In this document: positions 25,229-36,375 of the stretch, piece after piece | How the letters are laid out: the number at the start of each line of letters is the position of its first letter | Position numbering within the stretch: position 1 is the stretch's first letter | Assembly (NCBI GenBank): GCA_037178975.1 | Contig: JASJZH010000004.1 | Coordinates: 2,790,001-2,854,000 of the forward strand | Direction: 5' to 3' | DNA: 64,000 nt | Source of the DNA: Oscheius tipulae | Lineage: Eukaryota; Nematoda; Chromadorea; Rhabditida; Rhabditidae | Notes under the pieces: generated by a model | The model's database searches: none | What the model saw: only the letters and a program-made list of their open reading frames with translations | Told to the model about the DNA's origin: nothing | Translations under genes and position numbers: made by a program

Positions 25229-26329
25229 TCGCTGTTCGGAGGCGAGAATAATGTTCTAGTTGGTTTTAAACTCGCCCTGGATTATCCGTTCTGTTCCCGT
25301 AATTGGCCCCGTGCACCATCCACTCTTTCTCTTTCCGTCCTCTGGGAGGGACAGGCCGGAAGTGTCAAAAGTTGACTGACTCATCTGGTCAGAGTCTGTT
25401 ATGTCGGGATGTCGACAAACAGAGGAAGTTAGGATCGAGGCGGAAGAGAATAGAGAGTAGAAGAACAAACAAGAAAAGAAAAGAACTGACAGTGTGAGTC
25501 AGTCAAAGAACACAGACCACATAGAGGTCAGATAGATACTCTTGAGCTCCGTGTGCTTGGCTTGAGAACAGTTTGAAGAGAGAGCAGAGACCAAACCGGA
25601 GAGGGATCAAAAAGGATCTGTCACAGAAAAACATTGTGATCTTTGGTAAATTGGATTGCCTCGAGTCTTACTATGACATTGAAAAACCTTCCAGTTGCAC
25701 TACCACAGTCCACCATTTAGTCACTGGACTCGTCATCTGGTCCAGTTCACCCAGTTTCTCCATATGATTTGCCCCCGTAATTTATTCCCACTTGTCCGGC
25801 TTTTTGACTCTCACTCTCTGACTCATCACTACTGCCAGCGCTAGCACTGTTTTCGCGCCGAGCGTCATGGTGCTGATCTGCGCTCACCGACTGAGCTCCC
25901 GTGGATTTCTTGGATGTTTCTTTGACTGACTGGTAGAGAGAGAGAAAGACCAGCACCAACTAATAGCTGTTTTCAGCTGACTCATTCAATACGACCCCGG
26001 ACGGTTTGAACAGACGACTGTTATGAAGGGAATGAGCACGCGTAAGCACCACTGAACAAATGATGGGGTTTCATGATTCATGTGTTTTGTGGGTAATGGA
26101 AGATGTGATAACAATCCTGAGACTAAAGTTGTTACTGGACAGTTGCTGGTAAACACCTCCACCTTTCCGAGATCAGTCTCCCTCTCAATCGAACTCTCTC
26201 TCTCTCTCTCTCTCTTTCTTTTTGTGAAAAAGTAATGTGTGCAAACAGTCGAGCAAACCACTGCACAGATCATTCCGGACATATAGGCGAGGGCGGAGTC
26301 TGCCCGTTGACATCTACATCAGACCAGCA
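25229..26329. other. Interval with one weak minus-strand frame and a CT microsatellite
   Basis: A minus-strand frame from about 25943 to 25747 begins after an acceptor-like CTCTACCAG. It encodes a Ser/Glu-rich stretch (SASAGSSDESESESQKAG) followed by GINYGGKSYGETG. Composition is non-random, but I found no convincing first exon, so it is not called as a gene. A (CT)n tract lies at about 26193-26215. The rest, up to the TATA box at 26331, is presumably the upstream region of the plus-strand SXP/RAL-2-like gene. Confidence 0.35.
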
Positions 26330-26330
26330 G

Positions 26331-26338
26331 TATATAAA
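26331..26338 (+). promoter_or_regulatory. TATA box of the SXP/RAL-2-like gene
   Basis: TATATAAA lies 92 nt before the ATG at 26430, with a likely transcription start about 30 nt downstream. Position and sequence fit a strong, probably developmentally or tissue-regulated promoter, as is usual for abundant secreted proteins. Use is inferred. Confidence 0.6.
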
Positions 26339-26429
26339 CCGAAGAGTCAACTAGCCATCATCGAAACTTTTACCATCCTTCTCTTCTCCACTTTCCAATT
26401 CCCCAGTTCTCACATCGATTCAGATTACC

Positions 26430-27431
26430 ATGAAGTTCTTGATTGCCGTCGCACTTTTCGGTCTCGCCGTAGCCCAGGGACCCTTCGGTCCTGGTTCCGA
26501 TGAGGATGGACCGGATTTCGAGTTCGGACCTGGAGGTCCAGGAGGCCAGGGAGGACGGGGCGGCCCGGGAGGTCGTGGAGGTCCAGGAGGACGCAGAGGA
26601 AAGGGTCGCCACGGTCATATGGAGCCTCCCTTCCTCAGAGGCCAGAATGAGACGTGAGTTTTTGGAGGAAAAGTCTGGTCCAACAATGGCTTTTCAGTGT
26701 CAGAAGAGAGTTCTACGACATCATGAGAAAAAACAATGAGACGATTCAGGAGCAAAAGCAGGAGATCCAGACCTGGGCTGCCAAGTGGAATCTCTCTGTG
26801 AGTTTTTATCATTCTTTCTGTCAATACATCGTTCTTTCAGGACCAAGTCAATCAGTTCGAGGCCAATGTGACCCAGTTCAAGCAGGAGCTTGCCCAGAAT
26901 GTCTCCAACCTCATCGCCTCTCTCCCAGCCGTCCAGACCCAGTTGGAGGCCATCTTCAACAATGTAAGGGCTACTCCTTTAGAAGCACTGAACTTTTTTT
27001 TTTAGGAAGCCCAAACCAGCCAGCAGATGTGGGAGGCTATTAGTCAGGTAAAGAATCAATCCCGACAGGCCGTCGAAGTTCTTTTCTTCATTGCCGGTAA
27101 TACATCAGTCGAACTTTCTCAAAACGAAACAATTCCAGGTTCCTTCAAGCCTCATCACAGAGGCGGACGTCCCGGCTTCGGAGGCATGGGAGGAGGACGT
27201 GGAGGACCTATGGGAGGAATGGGCCCGATGGGAGGCATGGGAGGACCTCAGAACTTTGGAATGGGAGGAGGTATGGGACAGCAGGGAGGTCGTGGAGGTC
27301 AGCAAGGAGGTTTCCGCGGTCAGCAAGGATTCGGAGGATCCAGAGGTCAACAGGGTGGTTTCGGAGGACAACAAGGAGGTTTCCGAGGCCAGCAACAGTT
27401 TGACGAAAACTCTGTCCAAGGAGGCTTCTAA
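26430..27431 (+). CDS. SXP/RAL-2-like (DUF148) secreted protein with glycine-rich flanks
   Basis: Nematode-specific secreted protein. Five exons: 26430-26653, 26698-26797, about 26844-26963, about 27006-27096 and 27139-27431. The signal peptide is MKFLIAVALFGLAVA. A low-complexity Gly/Pro/Arg segment (residues ~17-60) precedes the helical core (REFYDIMRKNNETIQEQKQE, IQTWAAKWNLS, NVTQFKQELAQNVSNLIAS, LPAVQTQLEAIFNNEAQTSQ), which has the spacing of the SXP/RAL-2 DUF148 domain. The C-terminus is again Gly-rich, with GGM and GGQQGGFRGQQ repeats. Family members bind divalent cations or lipids or act as surface antigens in parasites; the role here is unknown. Two NxT/S sites lie in the core (NET, NVS). 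Confidence 0.8.
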
Positions 27432-27475
27432 ACTTGCCATATACATTCCTTCATTGTACGTGTGTTCTGCTGTAT

Positions 27476-27481
27476 AATAAA
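27476..27481 (+). terminator. Polyadenylation signal AATAAA
   Basis: AATAAA lies 45 nt after the stop of the plus-strand SXP/RAL-2-like gene, the normal position for its polyadenylation signal. The convergent minus-strand peptidase gene ends only 92 nt further on. Confidence 0.6.
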
Positions 27482-27572
27482 CCCTTTATTCATCTTCGAA
27501 TCGACTCGGGAATGTACTTCACTCGTCATAGAGTATTCCAGTCCCCCCATAGTCTTCCATCATCAGACCGCG

Positions 27573-28406
27573 TCACAGAAGCACGATACCATTCTGGCCA
27601 AATCCTGGTCCCCACGAATTAACAATGATATGGTACTTCTCGTCGCTATTTGTTATTCCCCAGCCTATCAGCTTCACCAAATGCGAGCCCTCGATTGTGC
27701 TCCCCGTCGACTTATAAACTCCATCCCTGTAGTTGACAAATTCAGGCTCAATATTCATCATAGCGGTCACGGGCCCTCGCATTAGAAAAACTTGGTTATC
27801 TCTCTCGCCTATGACTGCTTGGAAACTTCTTCCTAGTCTTATCTGCCCCCTTTTTTTTTTTTTTACAACCAATTGGACATTTCAGTGTGATATTGGGACA
27901 AGTATGCAATAGGGCGGACATCGTCGTTTAAATAGCAATTGTTCACAAGACCTCCTTTTCCCTCGAATCTAGTTACAACATCCCCGACAGTGTACATCAT
28001 TGCTTGTCCTATCCATGTTCTCCAGGAACCGCCCTTGATCGGAACTCCGTTACAATTTAGTTTTTCACCAAGTGGCAATGTCGATAGCCGAAAACTCGAC
28101 TTGGACTTTTCCTTTGGGTTAATACAAACCATGCCCAACAGGACGGCCGCACACGTTCCACAATCTCCCTGTTGACGAGGTTTTGTGACTAGACATGTAG
28201 TCTTCGTTCTCCAGTCCAGGGTCTCGGGCAGATTTGGCTGTTTGTTCAGGCCCTTCCTCTTCGCGAACACATTACTTTCCTTTTTGTGCTCTACGATTGA
28301 AACGAATTAGAAATACTATTCTCATCAGATACGGGTCAACCAGATGTTATGGGAAGTCTGTAGCTGTTAAACGTTGTATGAAGAGCAGGAGAAGGGATAT
28401 AACCAT
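27573..28406 (-). CDS. Papain-family (C1) cysteine peptidase without propeptide
   Basis: Predicted secreted or lysosomal cysteine peptidase. The start at 28406 gives MVISLLLLFI, a short signal peptide, and a phase-1 intron joins QQHKKESNVF. The mature-domain start LPETLDWRT comes within ~35 residues, so the usual inhibitory propeptide is missing. Catalytic residues are present: Gln and Cys in RQQGDCGTCAAV, His in EGSHLVKLIGWG, Asn in VNSWGPGFGQNG. The residue after the catalytic Cys is Ala instead of the near-invariant Trp. A 27-nt intron (GTAAAA...ATAAG) near 27.87 kb restores frame between MSNWL and LGRSFQAV. The frame stops right after NGIVLL, a little earlier than typical cathepsins. It could be a diverged active enzyme or a binding homologue. 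Confidence 0.75.
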
Positions 28407-28501
28407 GTTCTCCCAGACTTACAGCCCTCTACATGGCTATGAGAACAGATTTTTCCTTTATGTCATAAATAAAAATGGTCAGACAGTAGACGAATGGGAA
28501 T

Positions 28502-28886
28502 TTAGGAAGCCTTGGAGGGAGGCGAGACCAAGATTACCGCATCTCCACGAACAAAAAGCATGGGAATCTGCCTCTTTGTCTCCTTGTGAATCTCTTCGAA
28601 GGATTCCTCGTCGACCTAATGTTTCAGTTAGGAAGAATGGAGAAAAAATAGACAAACCTCGATAGTGGTGACGGTCTCTTCGACATTCGAGAGGACCATG
28701 TTCAGATGTTGATCGAAGGCTTGCAGCTTTCCTCGAATCTAAATTTGATTTTTTTTTTAGATCCAATAGAAAACGAGCCTCTCTGTCATTTCTCATCTTG
28801 ACGTAGACTCGCTCGTCGAGGCTGAGTCTGATGAGATCGAGCGGTTCCTCCACAGTAGCAGACAGCACAACTTGCTTTTCGGCCAT
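28502..28886 (-). CDS. lsm-3: U6 snRNA-associated Sm-like protein LSm3
   Basis: Subunit of the LSm2-8 ring that binds the 3' end of U6 snRNA in the nucleus, and of the cytoplasmic LSm1-7 mRNA decay ring. The start at 28886 lies 2 nt behind TTTCAG. The first exon reads [20 protein letters not shown], essentially the LSm3 Sm1 motif. After a short intron comes [20 protein letters not shown], then [16 protein letters not shown] and the Sm2 motif [15 protein letters not shown]. Length (~100 residues) matches the family. One codon at the first junction is uncertain. It follows the MSS4 gene on the same strand by about 105 nt, an operon-like spacing. Confidence 0.93.
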
Positions 28887-28991
28887 TTCTGAAACATTTA
28901 TTAGCAGTCACAAGTTATACCGGTAAATAGCGAGAATCGCCAATCAGAGAAAAGGAAGAAGGAACAATGAAGAGTTTATTACAAAATGGAA

Positions 28992-29454
28992 TCAATCCTT
29001 CTTTTCCAGACGAGCAGGTGTGATCAGATGGAGGCGAGTGGTGTTGTCCACGAAGCCAATAGGTCCAAATTCGCAATCCGCACAAGTCAGATACTTGATA
29101 CCTTCGACAGAGTGAGTGAAACCTACGTTTTCAAACGCCATCATGTCACTAATTGCCCAGAAACCAGAAATGCTTTCCTAAAACCAACTTGTAGCAAGAA
29201 GGATAGAGAAAAACCGACTTTCTGAGTGTCAACTCCTTTCTGTTGTCGAGCTAGAGGCAGATCCACGGTCAAATCGTTCCAAACGCCGACATTTGGCAGA
29301 ATGACCACGCTTGAACAATGCTTACAGATAATAGCTTTTTCGTTCCGCCGGGATTCAGACGGATTCTATAAGTACTTTCTTCTCTCGAAAAGATAGAAAA
29401 ACTTACTGGCTCCTGAGTCGACAATGTCGGGTCCGAAACTGCTGATGAGGTCAT
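28992..29454 (-). CDS. RABIF: MSS4/RABIF-like Rab chaperone or guanine-nucleotide release factor
   Basis: Zinc-binding protein that stabilises nucleotide-free exocytic Rab GTPases in the cytosol. The model starts at 29454 (MTSSAVSDPTLSTQEP); a phase-0 donor (GTAAGT) joins NPSESRRNEKAIICKHCSS. Zinc ligands are two CxxC pairs: CKHC in the first part and CADC in EGIKYLTCADCEFGPIGFVD. Between them is DLTVDLPLARQQKGVDTQ and a typical MSS4 block (FWAISDMMAFENVGFTHSVE). It ends TPARLEKKD. Length of about 125 residues fits the family. The start lies in an exon that also encodes the MED9-like protein in another frame, and 17 nt behind a TTTTCAG acceptor. Confidence 0.88.
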
Positions 29455-29783
29455 CTTTCTGCTTGATTTGTCTGAAAACGGTACTTTCAAAGACAAATTT
29501 CCAACCTGTATAAATCGCGAATCTTTCTGAACTGATACTCTTCCTCGCTGCTGATTTCCGGGACCTGCTTTACAGCTTCACGCAATTCCTGTAGATCTTG
29601 CTCGACGGAACGTAGATGTGCTGTGATATCAGCAGTTGATCCCTTTTCGAACCTGAATTGGAATGTTCACAAAGTAAAACCGTAAACTGACGATGTGATG
29701 AGAGAAAGAAGACCCGTGTAGCACTTATAAAGACGTCCTTCGAGATGTTGCACTGATTCAGTAGAGGTTTCACCAGGACTCAT
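29355..29783 (-). CDS. Mediator subunit 9-like small coiled-coil protein
   Basis: The start at 29783 lies 3 nt behind TTTCAG. Exons give MSPGETSTESVQHLEGRLYK, then FEKGSTADITAHLRSVEQDL, QELREAVKQVPEISSEEEYQ and KIRDLYRQIKQKDDLISSF, about 105 residues. The pattern fits MED9: an LP-like helix, a Pro-containing hinge after an (E/R)EAV-type helix, then a final LRxQ(I/V)xxKxELI helix. If so, it is part of the Mediator middle module linking regulators to RNA polymerase II. Homology is suggested by length and helix pattern only. The last coding exon overlaps the MSS4 start in a different frame. It may end at 29355 (spliced) or inside the intron (unspliced). Confidence 0.5.
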
Positions 29784-30188
29784 ATGCTGAAACTGTGTAC
29801 AGGTAAGTTGAACAGAAAAGTATGTAGACAAAGATATGACTTTGAGTAGAAGGAACAGCGAATCATAGTATGTATTTATAACCGTGTTGGGCATGTGAAA
29901 TGGGGCAACCAGTAGATGTCAAAAGTGAGAATCCGAGTGAGAAAAGGTTGGTATGAGACGAAAGCTTATAATAGGGAAGGTTTTCAGAAAAAAAACAAAC
30001 AGCAAATGAAGATAAAGTTTTGAATTTGTGCCGATTGGCTACAGTTCAAGTGTACTGTAACCGCATCTTTTCAAAAAAAGAAATTTCTATAAGTTTAAAG
30101 GTTAGTTTCTTTTTCATTCATTTTTGCACTGCTTGCTTGCTGGAAACCTTATTAGGGGCAAAGGATATTGATCTTGTCGCTCTGCGAT

Positions 30189-30685
30189 TTAAACCTGGAC
30201 GAATTGTGAAAAGTACTCGCAGAGTTCTCTCGGATGATCCCTCAGCAGCTCGTCGTAGAAGACACGGTAGAGCGTAACTTTCCCATCCACTCCCTTCGTT
30301 CTGAAAAGAAGTAGAATAATAATTACGGCTATTTTCGTTCACCCTTCGACTTCCCAGATCATTTCCTTGCAGTCCTTTTTGTCCTTGTTCTCTGGGCAAT
30401 CTACAGGACCCAGTACTTTATAAGTCACGAGCATGTTCAGAAGTTCTGAAAGATCATTGAGTTCGTTGTGCGTCATACCAACCTTTTTCAGATTTGCCCG
30501 CTTGAGCTGCCGTTGTCAGTGTCGGAGCCCAGTCAATTCGGAACTTTCGTTGAACACCTCCCTAAAATAAGACGTAGGAAGTCAAAATAGTTAATTTGGT
30601 CGGATTGAAAGGCAACCAACCTGAACCTTCACTTCCTTGACTTCCAGAACCTTGCTAATTTTCCAGTCGCCTTCGCCCTTCGTCA
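30189..30685 (-). CDS. Small protein with a possible chromo-like domain
   Basis: The start at 30685 follows TTTTCCAGCAAAA, so it is probably trans-spliced. Exons give GDWKISKVLEVKEVKVQ, then GGVQRKFRIDWAPTLTTAAQ, LVTYKVLGPVDCPENKDKKD and KGVDGKVTLYRVFYDELLRD, ending CEYFSQFVQV. The first part has the rhythm of a chromo domain (I-x-K-V-L, then F-x-I-x-W-A-P-T where chromo domains have W and a following aromatic-cage residue). The C-terminal half is not recognised. There is no signal peptide. If the fold is right, it would act on chromatin. It lies 400 nt upstream of the MED9-like gene on the same strand. Confidence 0.5.
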
Positions 30686-30907
30686 TTTTTGCTGGAAAAC
30701 TGATTAAAATCTACTCTGTATCGTTTTAGATAGAGAAAATTAAGGGGTAGATATGGTTGTGAGCAAATTATATTCAACCGCCAATTCGAAAAGCCGGTGT
30801 AAACAGCGCGCCCTTGTTGGTTTCAAACTTGATTTTTGTTGTTGACTACTTGGGGTGTGTTTACCCTTCTCCCTCTTGGAATACCTAAAATTGAGCTTAT
30901 TTTTCAG

Positions 30908-32898
30908 ATGGAGAGCTGCCCGAATAGTCCCGTCTACGCCGTCATTTACGAAGAAAACTTAGCCAATTCGCCGAAAGACCTCTTCCACAACCTGAAGGAC
31001 GCCTCCAAGTTTGCCAATTCTCCAGAGGGCAAAGCGAATGGTTCATTCTTGTTACTTTCCATACTTATCGTTACGTTCTCAAGGTGCACGGTTCAAAAAG
31101 TTCAGCACATCGGAAGAGGCTGTCAACTTCTTGTCCTCAGGAGATTATCCACTCTCACCACTAGCCGTTTCTCGGTCGGTGTTTGTCCATTTCCTAAAAC
31201 AAACAAAATTCAGACCGATTGTGAATGAGCCAACAATTTCATCTCCATCACTGAAAATCACGGATTACACGGTGCTGAAGAAGACGATAGAAAAAGACGA
31301 GCTCATGCGATTTTGGTAAGTCTTTTTCAATTCCTCGTTATACTTGCTTTTTCAGTGAATTGGTGGACAGTAATCCGAGGTATCTCATCAATACAAGCGG
31401 AGATACTGCGAGTATCCTAATGGTCAGTCTTCTTTTTTTCAAAATAGTGTCTTTCTAGGAAGGGCAACGATACAATGCTCTTCACATAGCAGCTCGAAAT
31501 GGCAAATCTCTCTTCGTCACCAAAATACTCTCATACCTTACAGGTTGATGTTCTCAGCAAATCTCAGTTAGATTCTTTCAGACGTAAACTTTGTTATGAG
31601 CTGTTACGGAACAGACGAAGCAGATGCCCGACTACGAATGCAAAATATTCTGACGTCTATTTTGAACACACCTGACAAGGTGAGAGTCATTGTTTCCATT
31701 TAAAAAAATCTTGTTCAGGGTCAGTGGAACACTCCACTTCATATGGCAGCCAAACTTGGACACGTAGACGTGGTCAGAGCCCTAGTAGCTGAGCCTCTAC
31801 TCAATAAGTCGCCATTAAACAAGTATGCGATAATTTGCTCATGCATTCCGCAACCATTCAGAGAGAAGAAAACTCCGTTAGAAGAGACGTGTAGTGGATA
31901 TCACAAAGAAGATAAAATGGAGAAGAAGAAAGAGATTGAACTTCTTCTCAACGGTATCTACATAGCCCTCTATCGAGCTCAAGATAATACACACCCGCCA
32001 AAAATGGTGATAGCGGAAAACATTCCCAGCTGTTACAGCGCGTATGTTTAATTTTATATTTGATGATATTTCCTGCATCCAGGAGCTCATCGCGACTAGA
32101 GGAAGTATACCATCTGGCGGCGGTTGCAGGTCCATTTTACAGCAAGGACGAAAGTGAAGATTTCTATCAAAGATGGACCCAGAATAGGAAAGATATCAAA
32201 CGTCAGGATATCGACAAGGTGAGCAATCATTTCTTTGAGAAATCCCAACATTTTAGGGCTATGAAAGGGTAGGAAGAGAACTGGCAACAGGACGAGTTAG
32301 CTGGTCAGAAACGTGGCACTTTTTGCCAAACGACGGCCCTATCAATCTAGCAAATATCGAGGTATTCTATCTTCACTAGCCTGCTATTCATGACTTCAGC
32401 ATCTTGCCCTCCTGAACAATCATTTCTCATCGCTTCGGAACGGCCAGATCGGCAAAGATCCGGCGAGAACGAGGCTCAATTTCGAGGACAGTGATAGCGA
32501 TGACGAATTCGAAGATGCCTTGGATGATCCTCTGGATGATTCTCTTGCCGGATTGGCGGAAACCTTGGCCGGAATGACACTAAACTCGCCAAAAGCTGTC
32601 CCCCGAACGCGAGAGTCAACCGAAGAAGAAGACTACCTCACACCGCCGTCCACGCCTCCCCCCGTCTACATTCTAGGCCTTCCCACCAAGGTGGGTTACT
32701 TTTGACAGGTCTATTATTCTTCAGACTGACAACGATTTATATCTGGCCCTAACTATCGTCGACAAAAAACTGCTAGCCTCGTTTCCACACATTCGCTTTT
32801 TCATGGAAAAGATTGCCCAGATGGGACAGAAGACGCGAGAATGGCCCTCGAAGGATTCACCACGTGTAAACAGATCAGCTCGTCGTGTTATTTTGTGA
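30908..32898 (+). CDS. lem-4: ANKLE2/LEM-4-like ankyrin protein
   Basis: Family role: recruits PP2A and restrains VRK1 so that BAF is dephosphorylated and the nuclear envelope re-forms after mitosis. The ATG at 30908 abuts TTTTCAG, an ideal trans-splice site. The N-terminal block PNSPVYAVIYEENLANSPKD with RFKKFSTSEEAVNFLSSGDY matches the RNase-H1-N/caulimovirus-VI-like domain of ANKLE2. Ankyrin repeats follow (RYNALHIAARNGKSLFVTKI; GQWNTPLHMAAKLGHVDVVR). Then comes a conserved region with WTQNRKDIKRQDIDKGYERV, an Asp/Glu-rich stretch near 32.5 kb, and YILGLPTKTDNDLYLAL. The stop is at 32896. I see no LEM domain or membrane segment, as in the C. elegans homologue. Confidence 0.82.
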
Positions 32899-32977
32899 TA
32901 TTTTTTTCAGCTCTTGAAACTTTATTCAATTATTTTCATACAGATTCGGGAACTTGTAGTCTTCCGTCTCTTGCAAC

Positions 32978-34015
<1,038 letters not shown>

Positions 34016-34276
34016 TTAGAAGAGAATATAGACCGGTTTTGGAACGTGCACCCGTCCAACTAATGACTTTCGATAAGATAAGGGAAGCGAGTACATAATG
34101 CTTTCTGTCTAATGCTTTTTTTGCTTTTTATTAGCACCATCAAAAATATTATATAAACACAAATAAGCGGTACATTGAAAAGCAAATGGACGGGAACGAC
34201 TGAGTGAGAAAGGGAGGCAACAAATAACAATATTTAGTTGGAACAAGATTTCTCCCGAAACAGCGTTGGAAGCATG

Positions 34277-36320
34277 TTACAGGCGCTGCCCTTGCATAGC
34301 GGCAAAGGTAATAGGCTTGATTTCGACATGAGCCTGTCTTCTGGATATAGGCAGAGGGTTGGGGAACATGTCCAGAATTCTCTTCTTCAGCTCATCCGCC
34401 TAAATGTGTTCTTTACACGCTAAGGAAAGTGATCGAAACCTTTTCCCCGTGAGTAAGGGACCTGGAACTATCCTCACTGCTGTAACTACTGTTGTGAATT
34501 TTCGGACTTGGACTACTGCTTCTAGAAGACGAACTTCTCGTGTTGACAAAACTACGCTGAAGACACTCTGTTTAGAGCACTAGAGAGTGAACCAACCTCG
34601 TAGCGACGAACAGAACGAGAACGCGAAGTGCGACGAGAACGAGACTTTGAACGTCTGGCTGGCGAGCGGGTTCTACGTCTATTGTCAAGCTGTAATTGGC
34701 AGAAAACGGTAAAAGGACAGGGATTCGCTTACATCACGGCGAGAATGATAAATCTGTCTGCGAGACGAACGGCTTCTCGAGTCAGTCGAATACCTGCTGC
34801 GTCTTGGCGAACGCAAATGACTGTCACTTCGTCTGTCGGGCGAACGACGGTGACGCCTCCGGTCAGGCGAATGACGCCCATGCCTTCTGTCATGTGAACG
34901 ACGACCTCTCCAGTCTTCGTGACTACTGGAACTGGCGGAGCTCTCTGGTGTGATTCTTCTACGGCGAGGAGAACGAACACGAGAACTTGACTGAAATGGA
35001 AGAATAAAAATGGAGATTACTTGATGTTACTCTTTCATGTAAGTCCCTTCGAAGAAGACGGAAGAATACTATACCCATGTTAACTTCAATCGCAATCTGA
35101 AAAAGAGGTATCACCAAAACGACAAATAGGAAACCTTTCCGCGGAATGCAGGGACCGAGTCCAATGCCTCGTAACCAGAAACTTTGAAGGCCTTCTTGCA
35201 ATCGTCCAACAGTTGACTTCTACATTCTTTCTCGTACACGCAGCTTAACAAATCGGCGCTCACAAAGTCTTCTTGCTCATTCAAAAGAAGTTCTTCGATT
35301 TTGGCCAGCACGAGCTAAAATGTATAAGATTCAACTCTCTCAAACGAAGCATACCCTTGGATCCGTGACTTCAAATCGCTTCGGACCATGATATGGGACA
35401 TGCTTAACTGGCACCAGAGGGCAGGGTCCCTGAAAATAAAAACTGGATCAAGTTGATGGCAAAAGTACCATCATTTGTCTAGAACCGGCTGGAGCACGGT
35501 TCTTCTGTGAGGAACGAGATCTCGTAGCCTCGACGCGGTCCAGTGGAGTTGAAGAGGGAGAAGACTTTGCAATCATCCGTTCTCTGGTTACAGGAGGCAC
35601 GACAGCGTTCTGAATTTTCTGGGTTGTCCACAAAAAGAAGAAATCCGACCTTATAATGAGAAATTGGAGCCGATTTGTAGCGCATATCTTCAGGAATTGT
35701 AATTTCACGAATCACACCGACATCCCCGGGTGTATTGACTTCTCGAGCATTCTTCTGAAATGGCATTGACCATCGGTTGAAAATAAAAGCGAACGATGTT
35801 CAAATATGATTCTGACAATTTCGCGAGAGCCTTCTTCTTCTTCTTGGCAGATTCATCGTTAGGAACTTTCCGCGGCACCTAAATTGTATATCCTAAGTGA
35901 AACGAGAGTGGATACACCTCTTTAAGTATCGGAGTGTCACTAACAGCAACGGCGACCTTGGGAATATTGTTCTTCGGAGCAGTCTTCTGAATAGTTGCTT
36001 ACTTTCTAAAAGGTCAAAACAAACAACATTCATTAGGGATTCCGACGGCTTCGGGACAACGTTATAATTCTCGGAAACTTCAGCAGTATGAAGAGGAGCC
36101 TGAATTGTAACTATGAGAACAAGCAGGGCATCATACTATGTTCAGCACGCAATGCGATAGTTTCGAGGGAGCATCCTTAGCCTTGGCAACATCATCATGC
36201 GGAGCTTGAAGAGATATCTGAAAGTATTCATAGAGTAATGTTGGAAAAGATTATAAACACTAGCGAACTTTGTGCTCCACAGAAGATGGCGAACAAGGAA
36301 AAGTAGAAGCGAGTTTCCAT
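34277..36320 (-). CDS. Arg/Ser-rich (SR-like) protein
   Basis: Likely a nuclear RNA-processing protein, judged by composition. Exons in phase 0 give KTAPKNNIPKVAVAVSDTPI, the Lys run SAKKKKKALAKLSE, REVNTPGDVGVIREITIPED, a helical segment (VLAKIEELLLNEQEDFVSAD), then a long RS domain (34.97-34.5 kb; SSSRVRSPRRRRITPESS, RSPARRSKSRSRRTSRSRS) and a non-RS tail ADELKKRILDMFPNPLPISR ending at 34277. No RRM or PWI domain was seen. The most upstream ATG (36320) gives a hydrophobic, signal-like start METRFYFSLFAIFCGAQSS, which is odd for an SR protein; the true start may lie elsewhere. Family not identified. Confidence 0.65.
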
Positions 36321-36375
36321 GGGTAAGAACTACATTGACATTTAAGTAGCTACTCGTACAAGAAGTTTATACCGC

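Noticed and set aside
25747..25959. Ser/Glu-rich minus-strand frame as a gene
   Set aside because: Composition is suggestive and an acceptor precedes it, but no first exon with an ATG could be joined in phase. Kept only as a remark.
26193..26215. (CT)n tract considered as a GAGA-type promoter element
   Set aside because: Simple microsatellite. A similar tract occurs at 42.56 kb without a nearby promoter, so no regulatory claim is justified.
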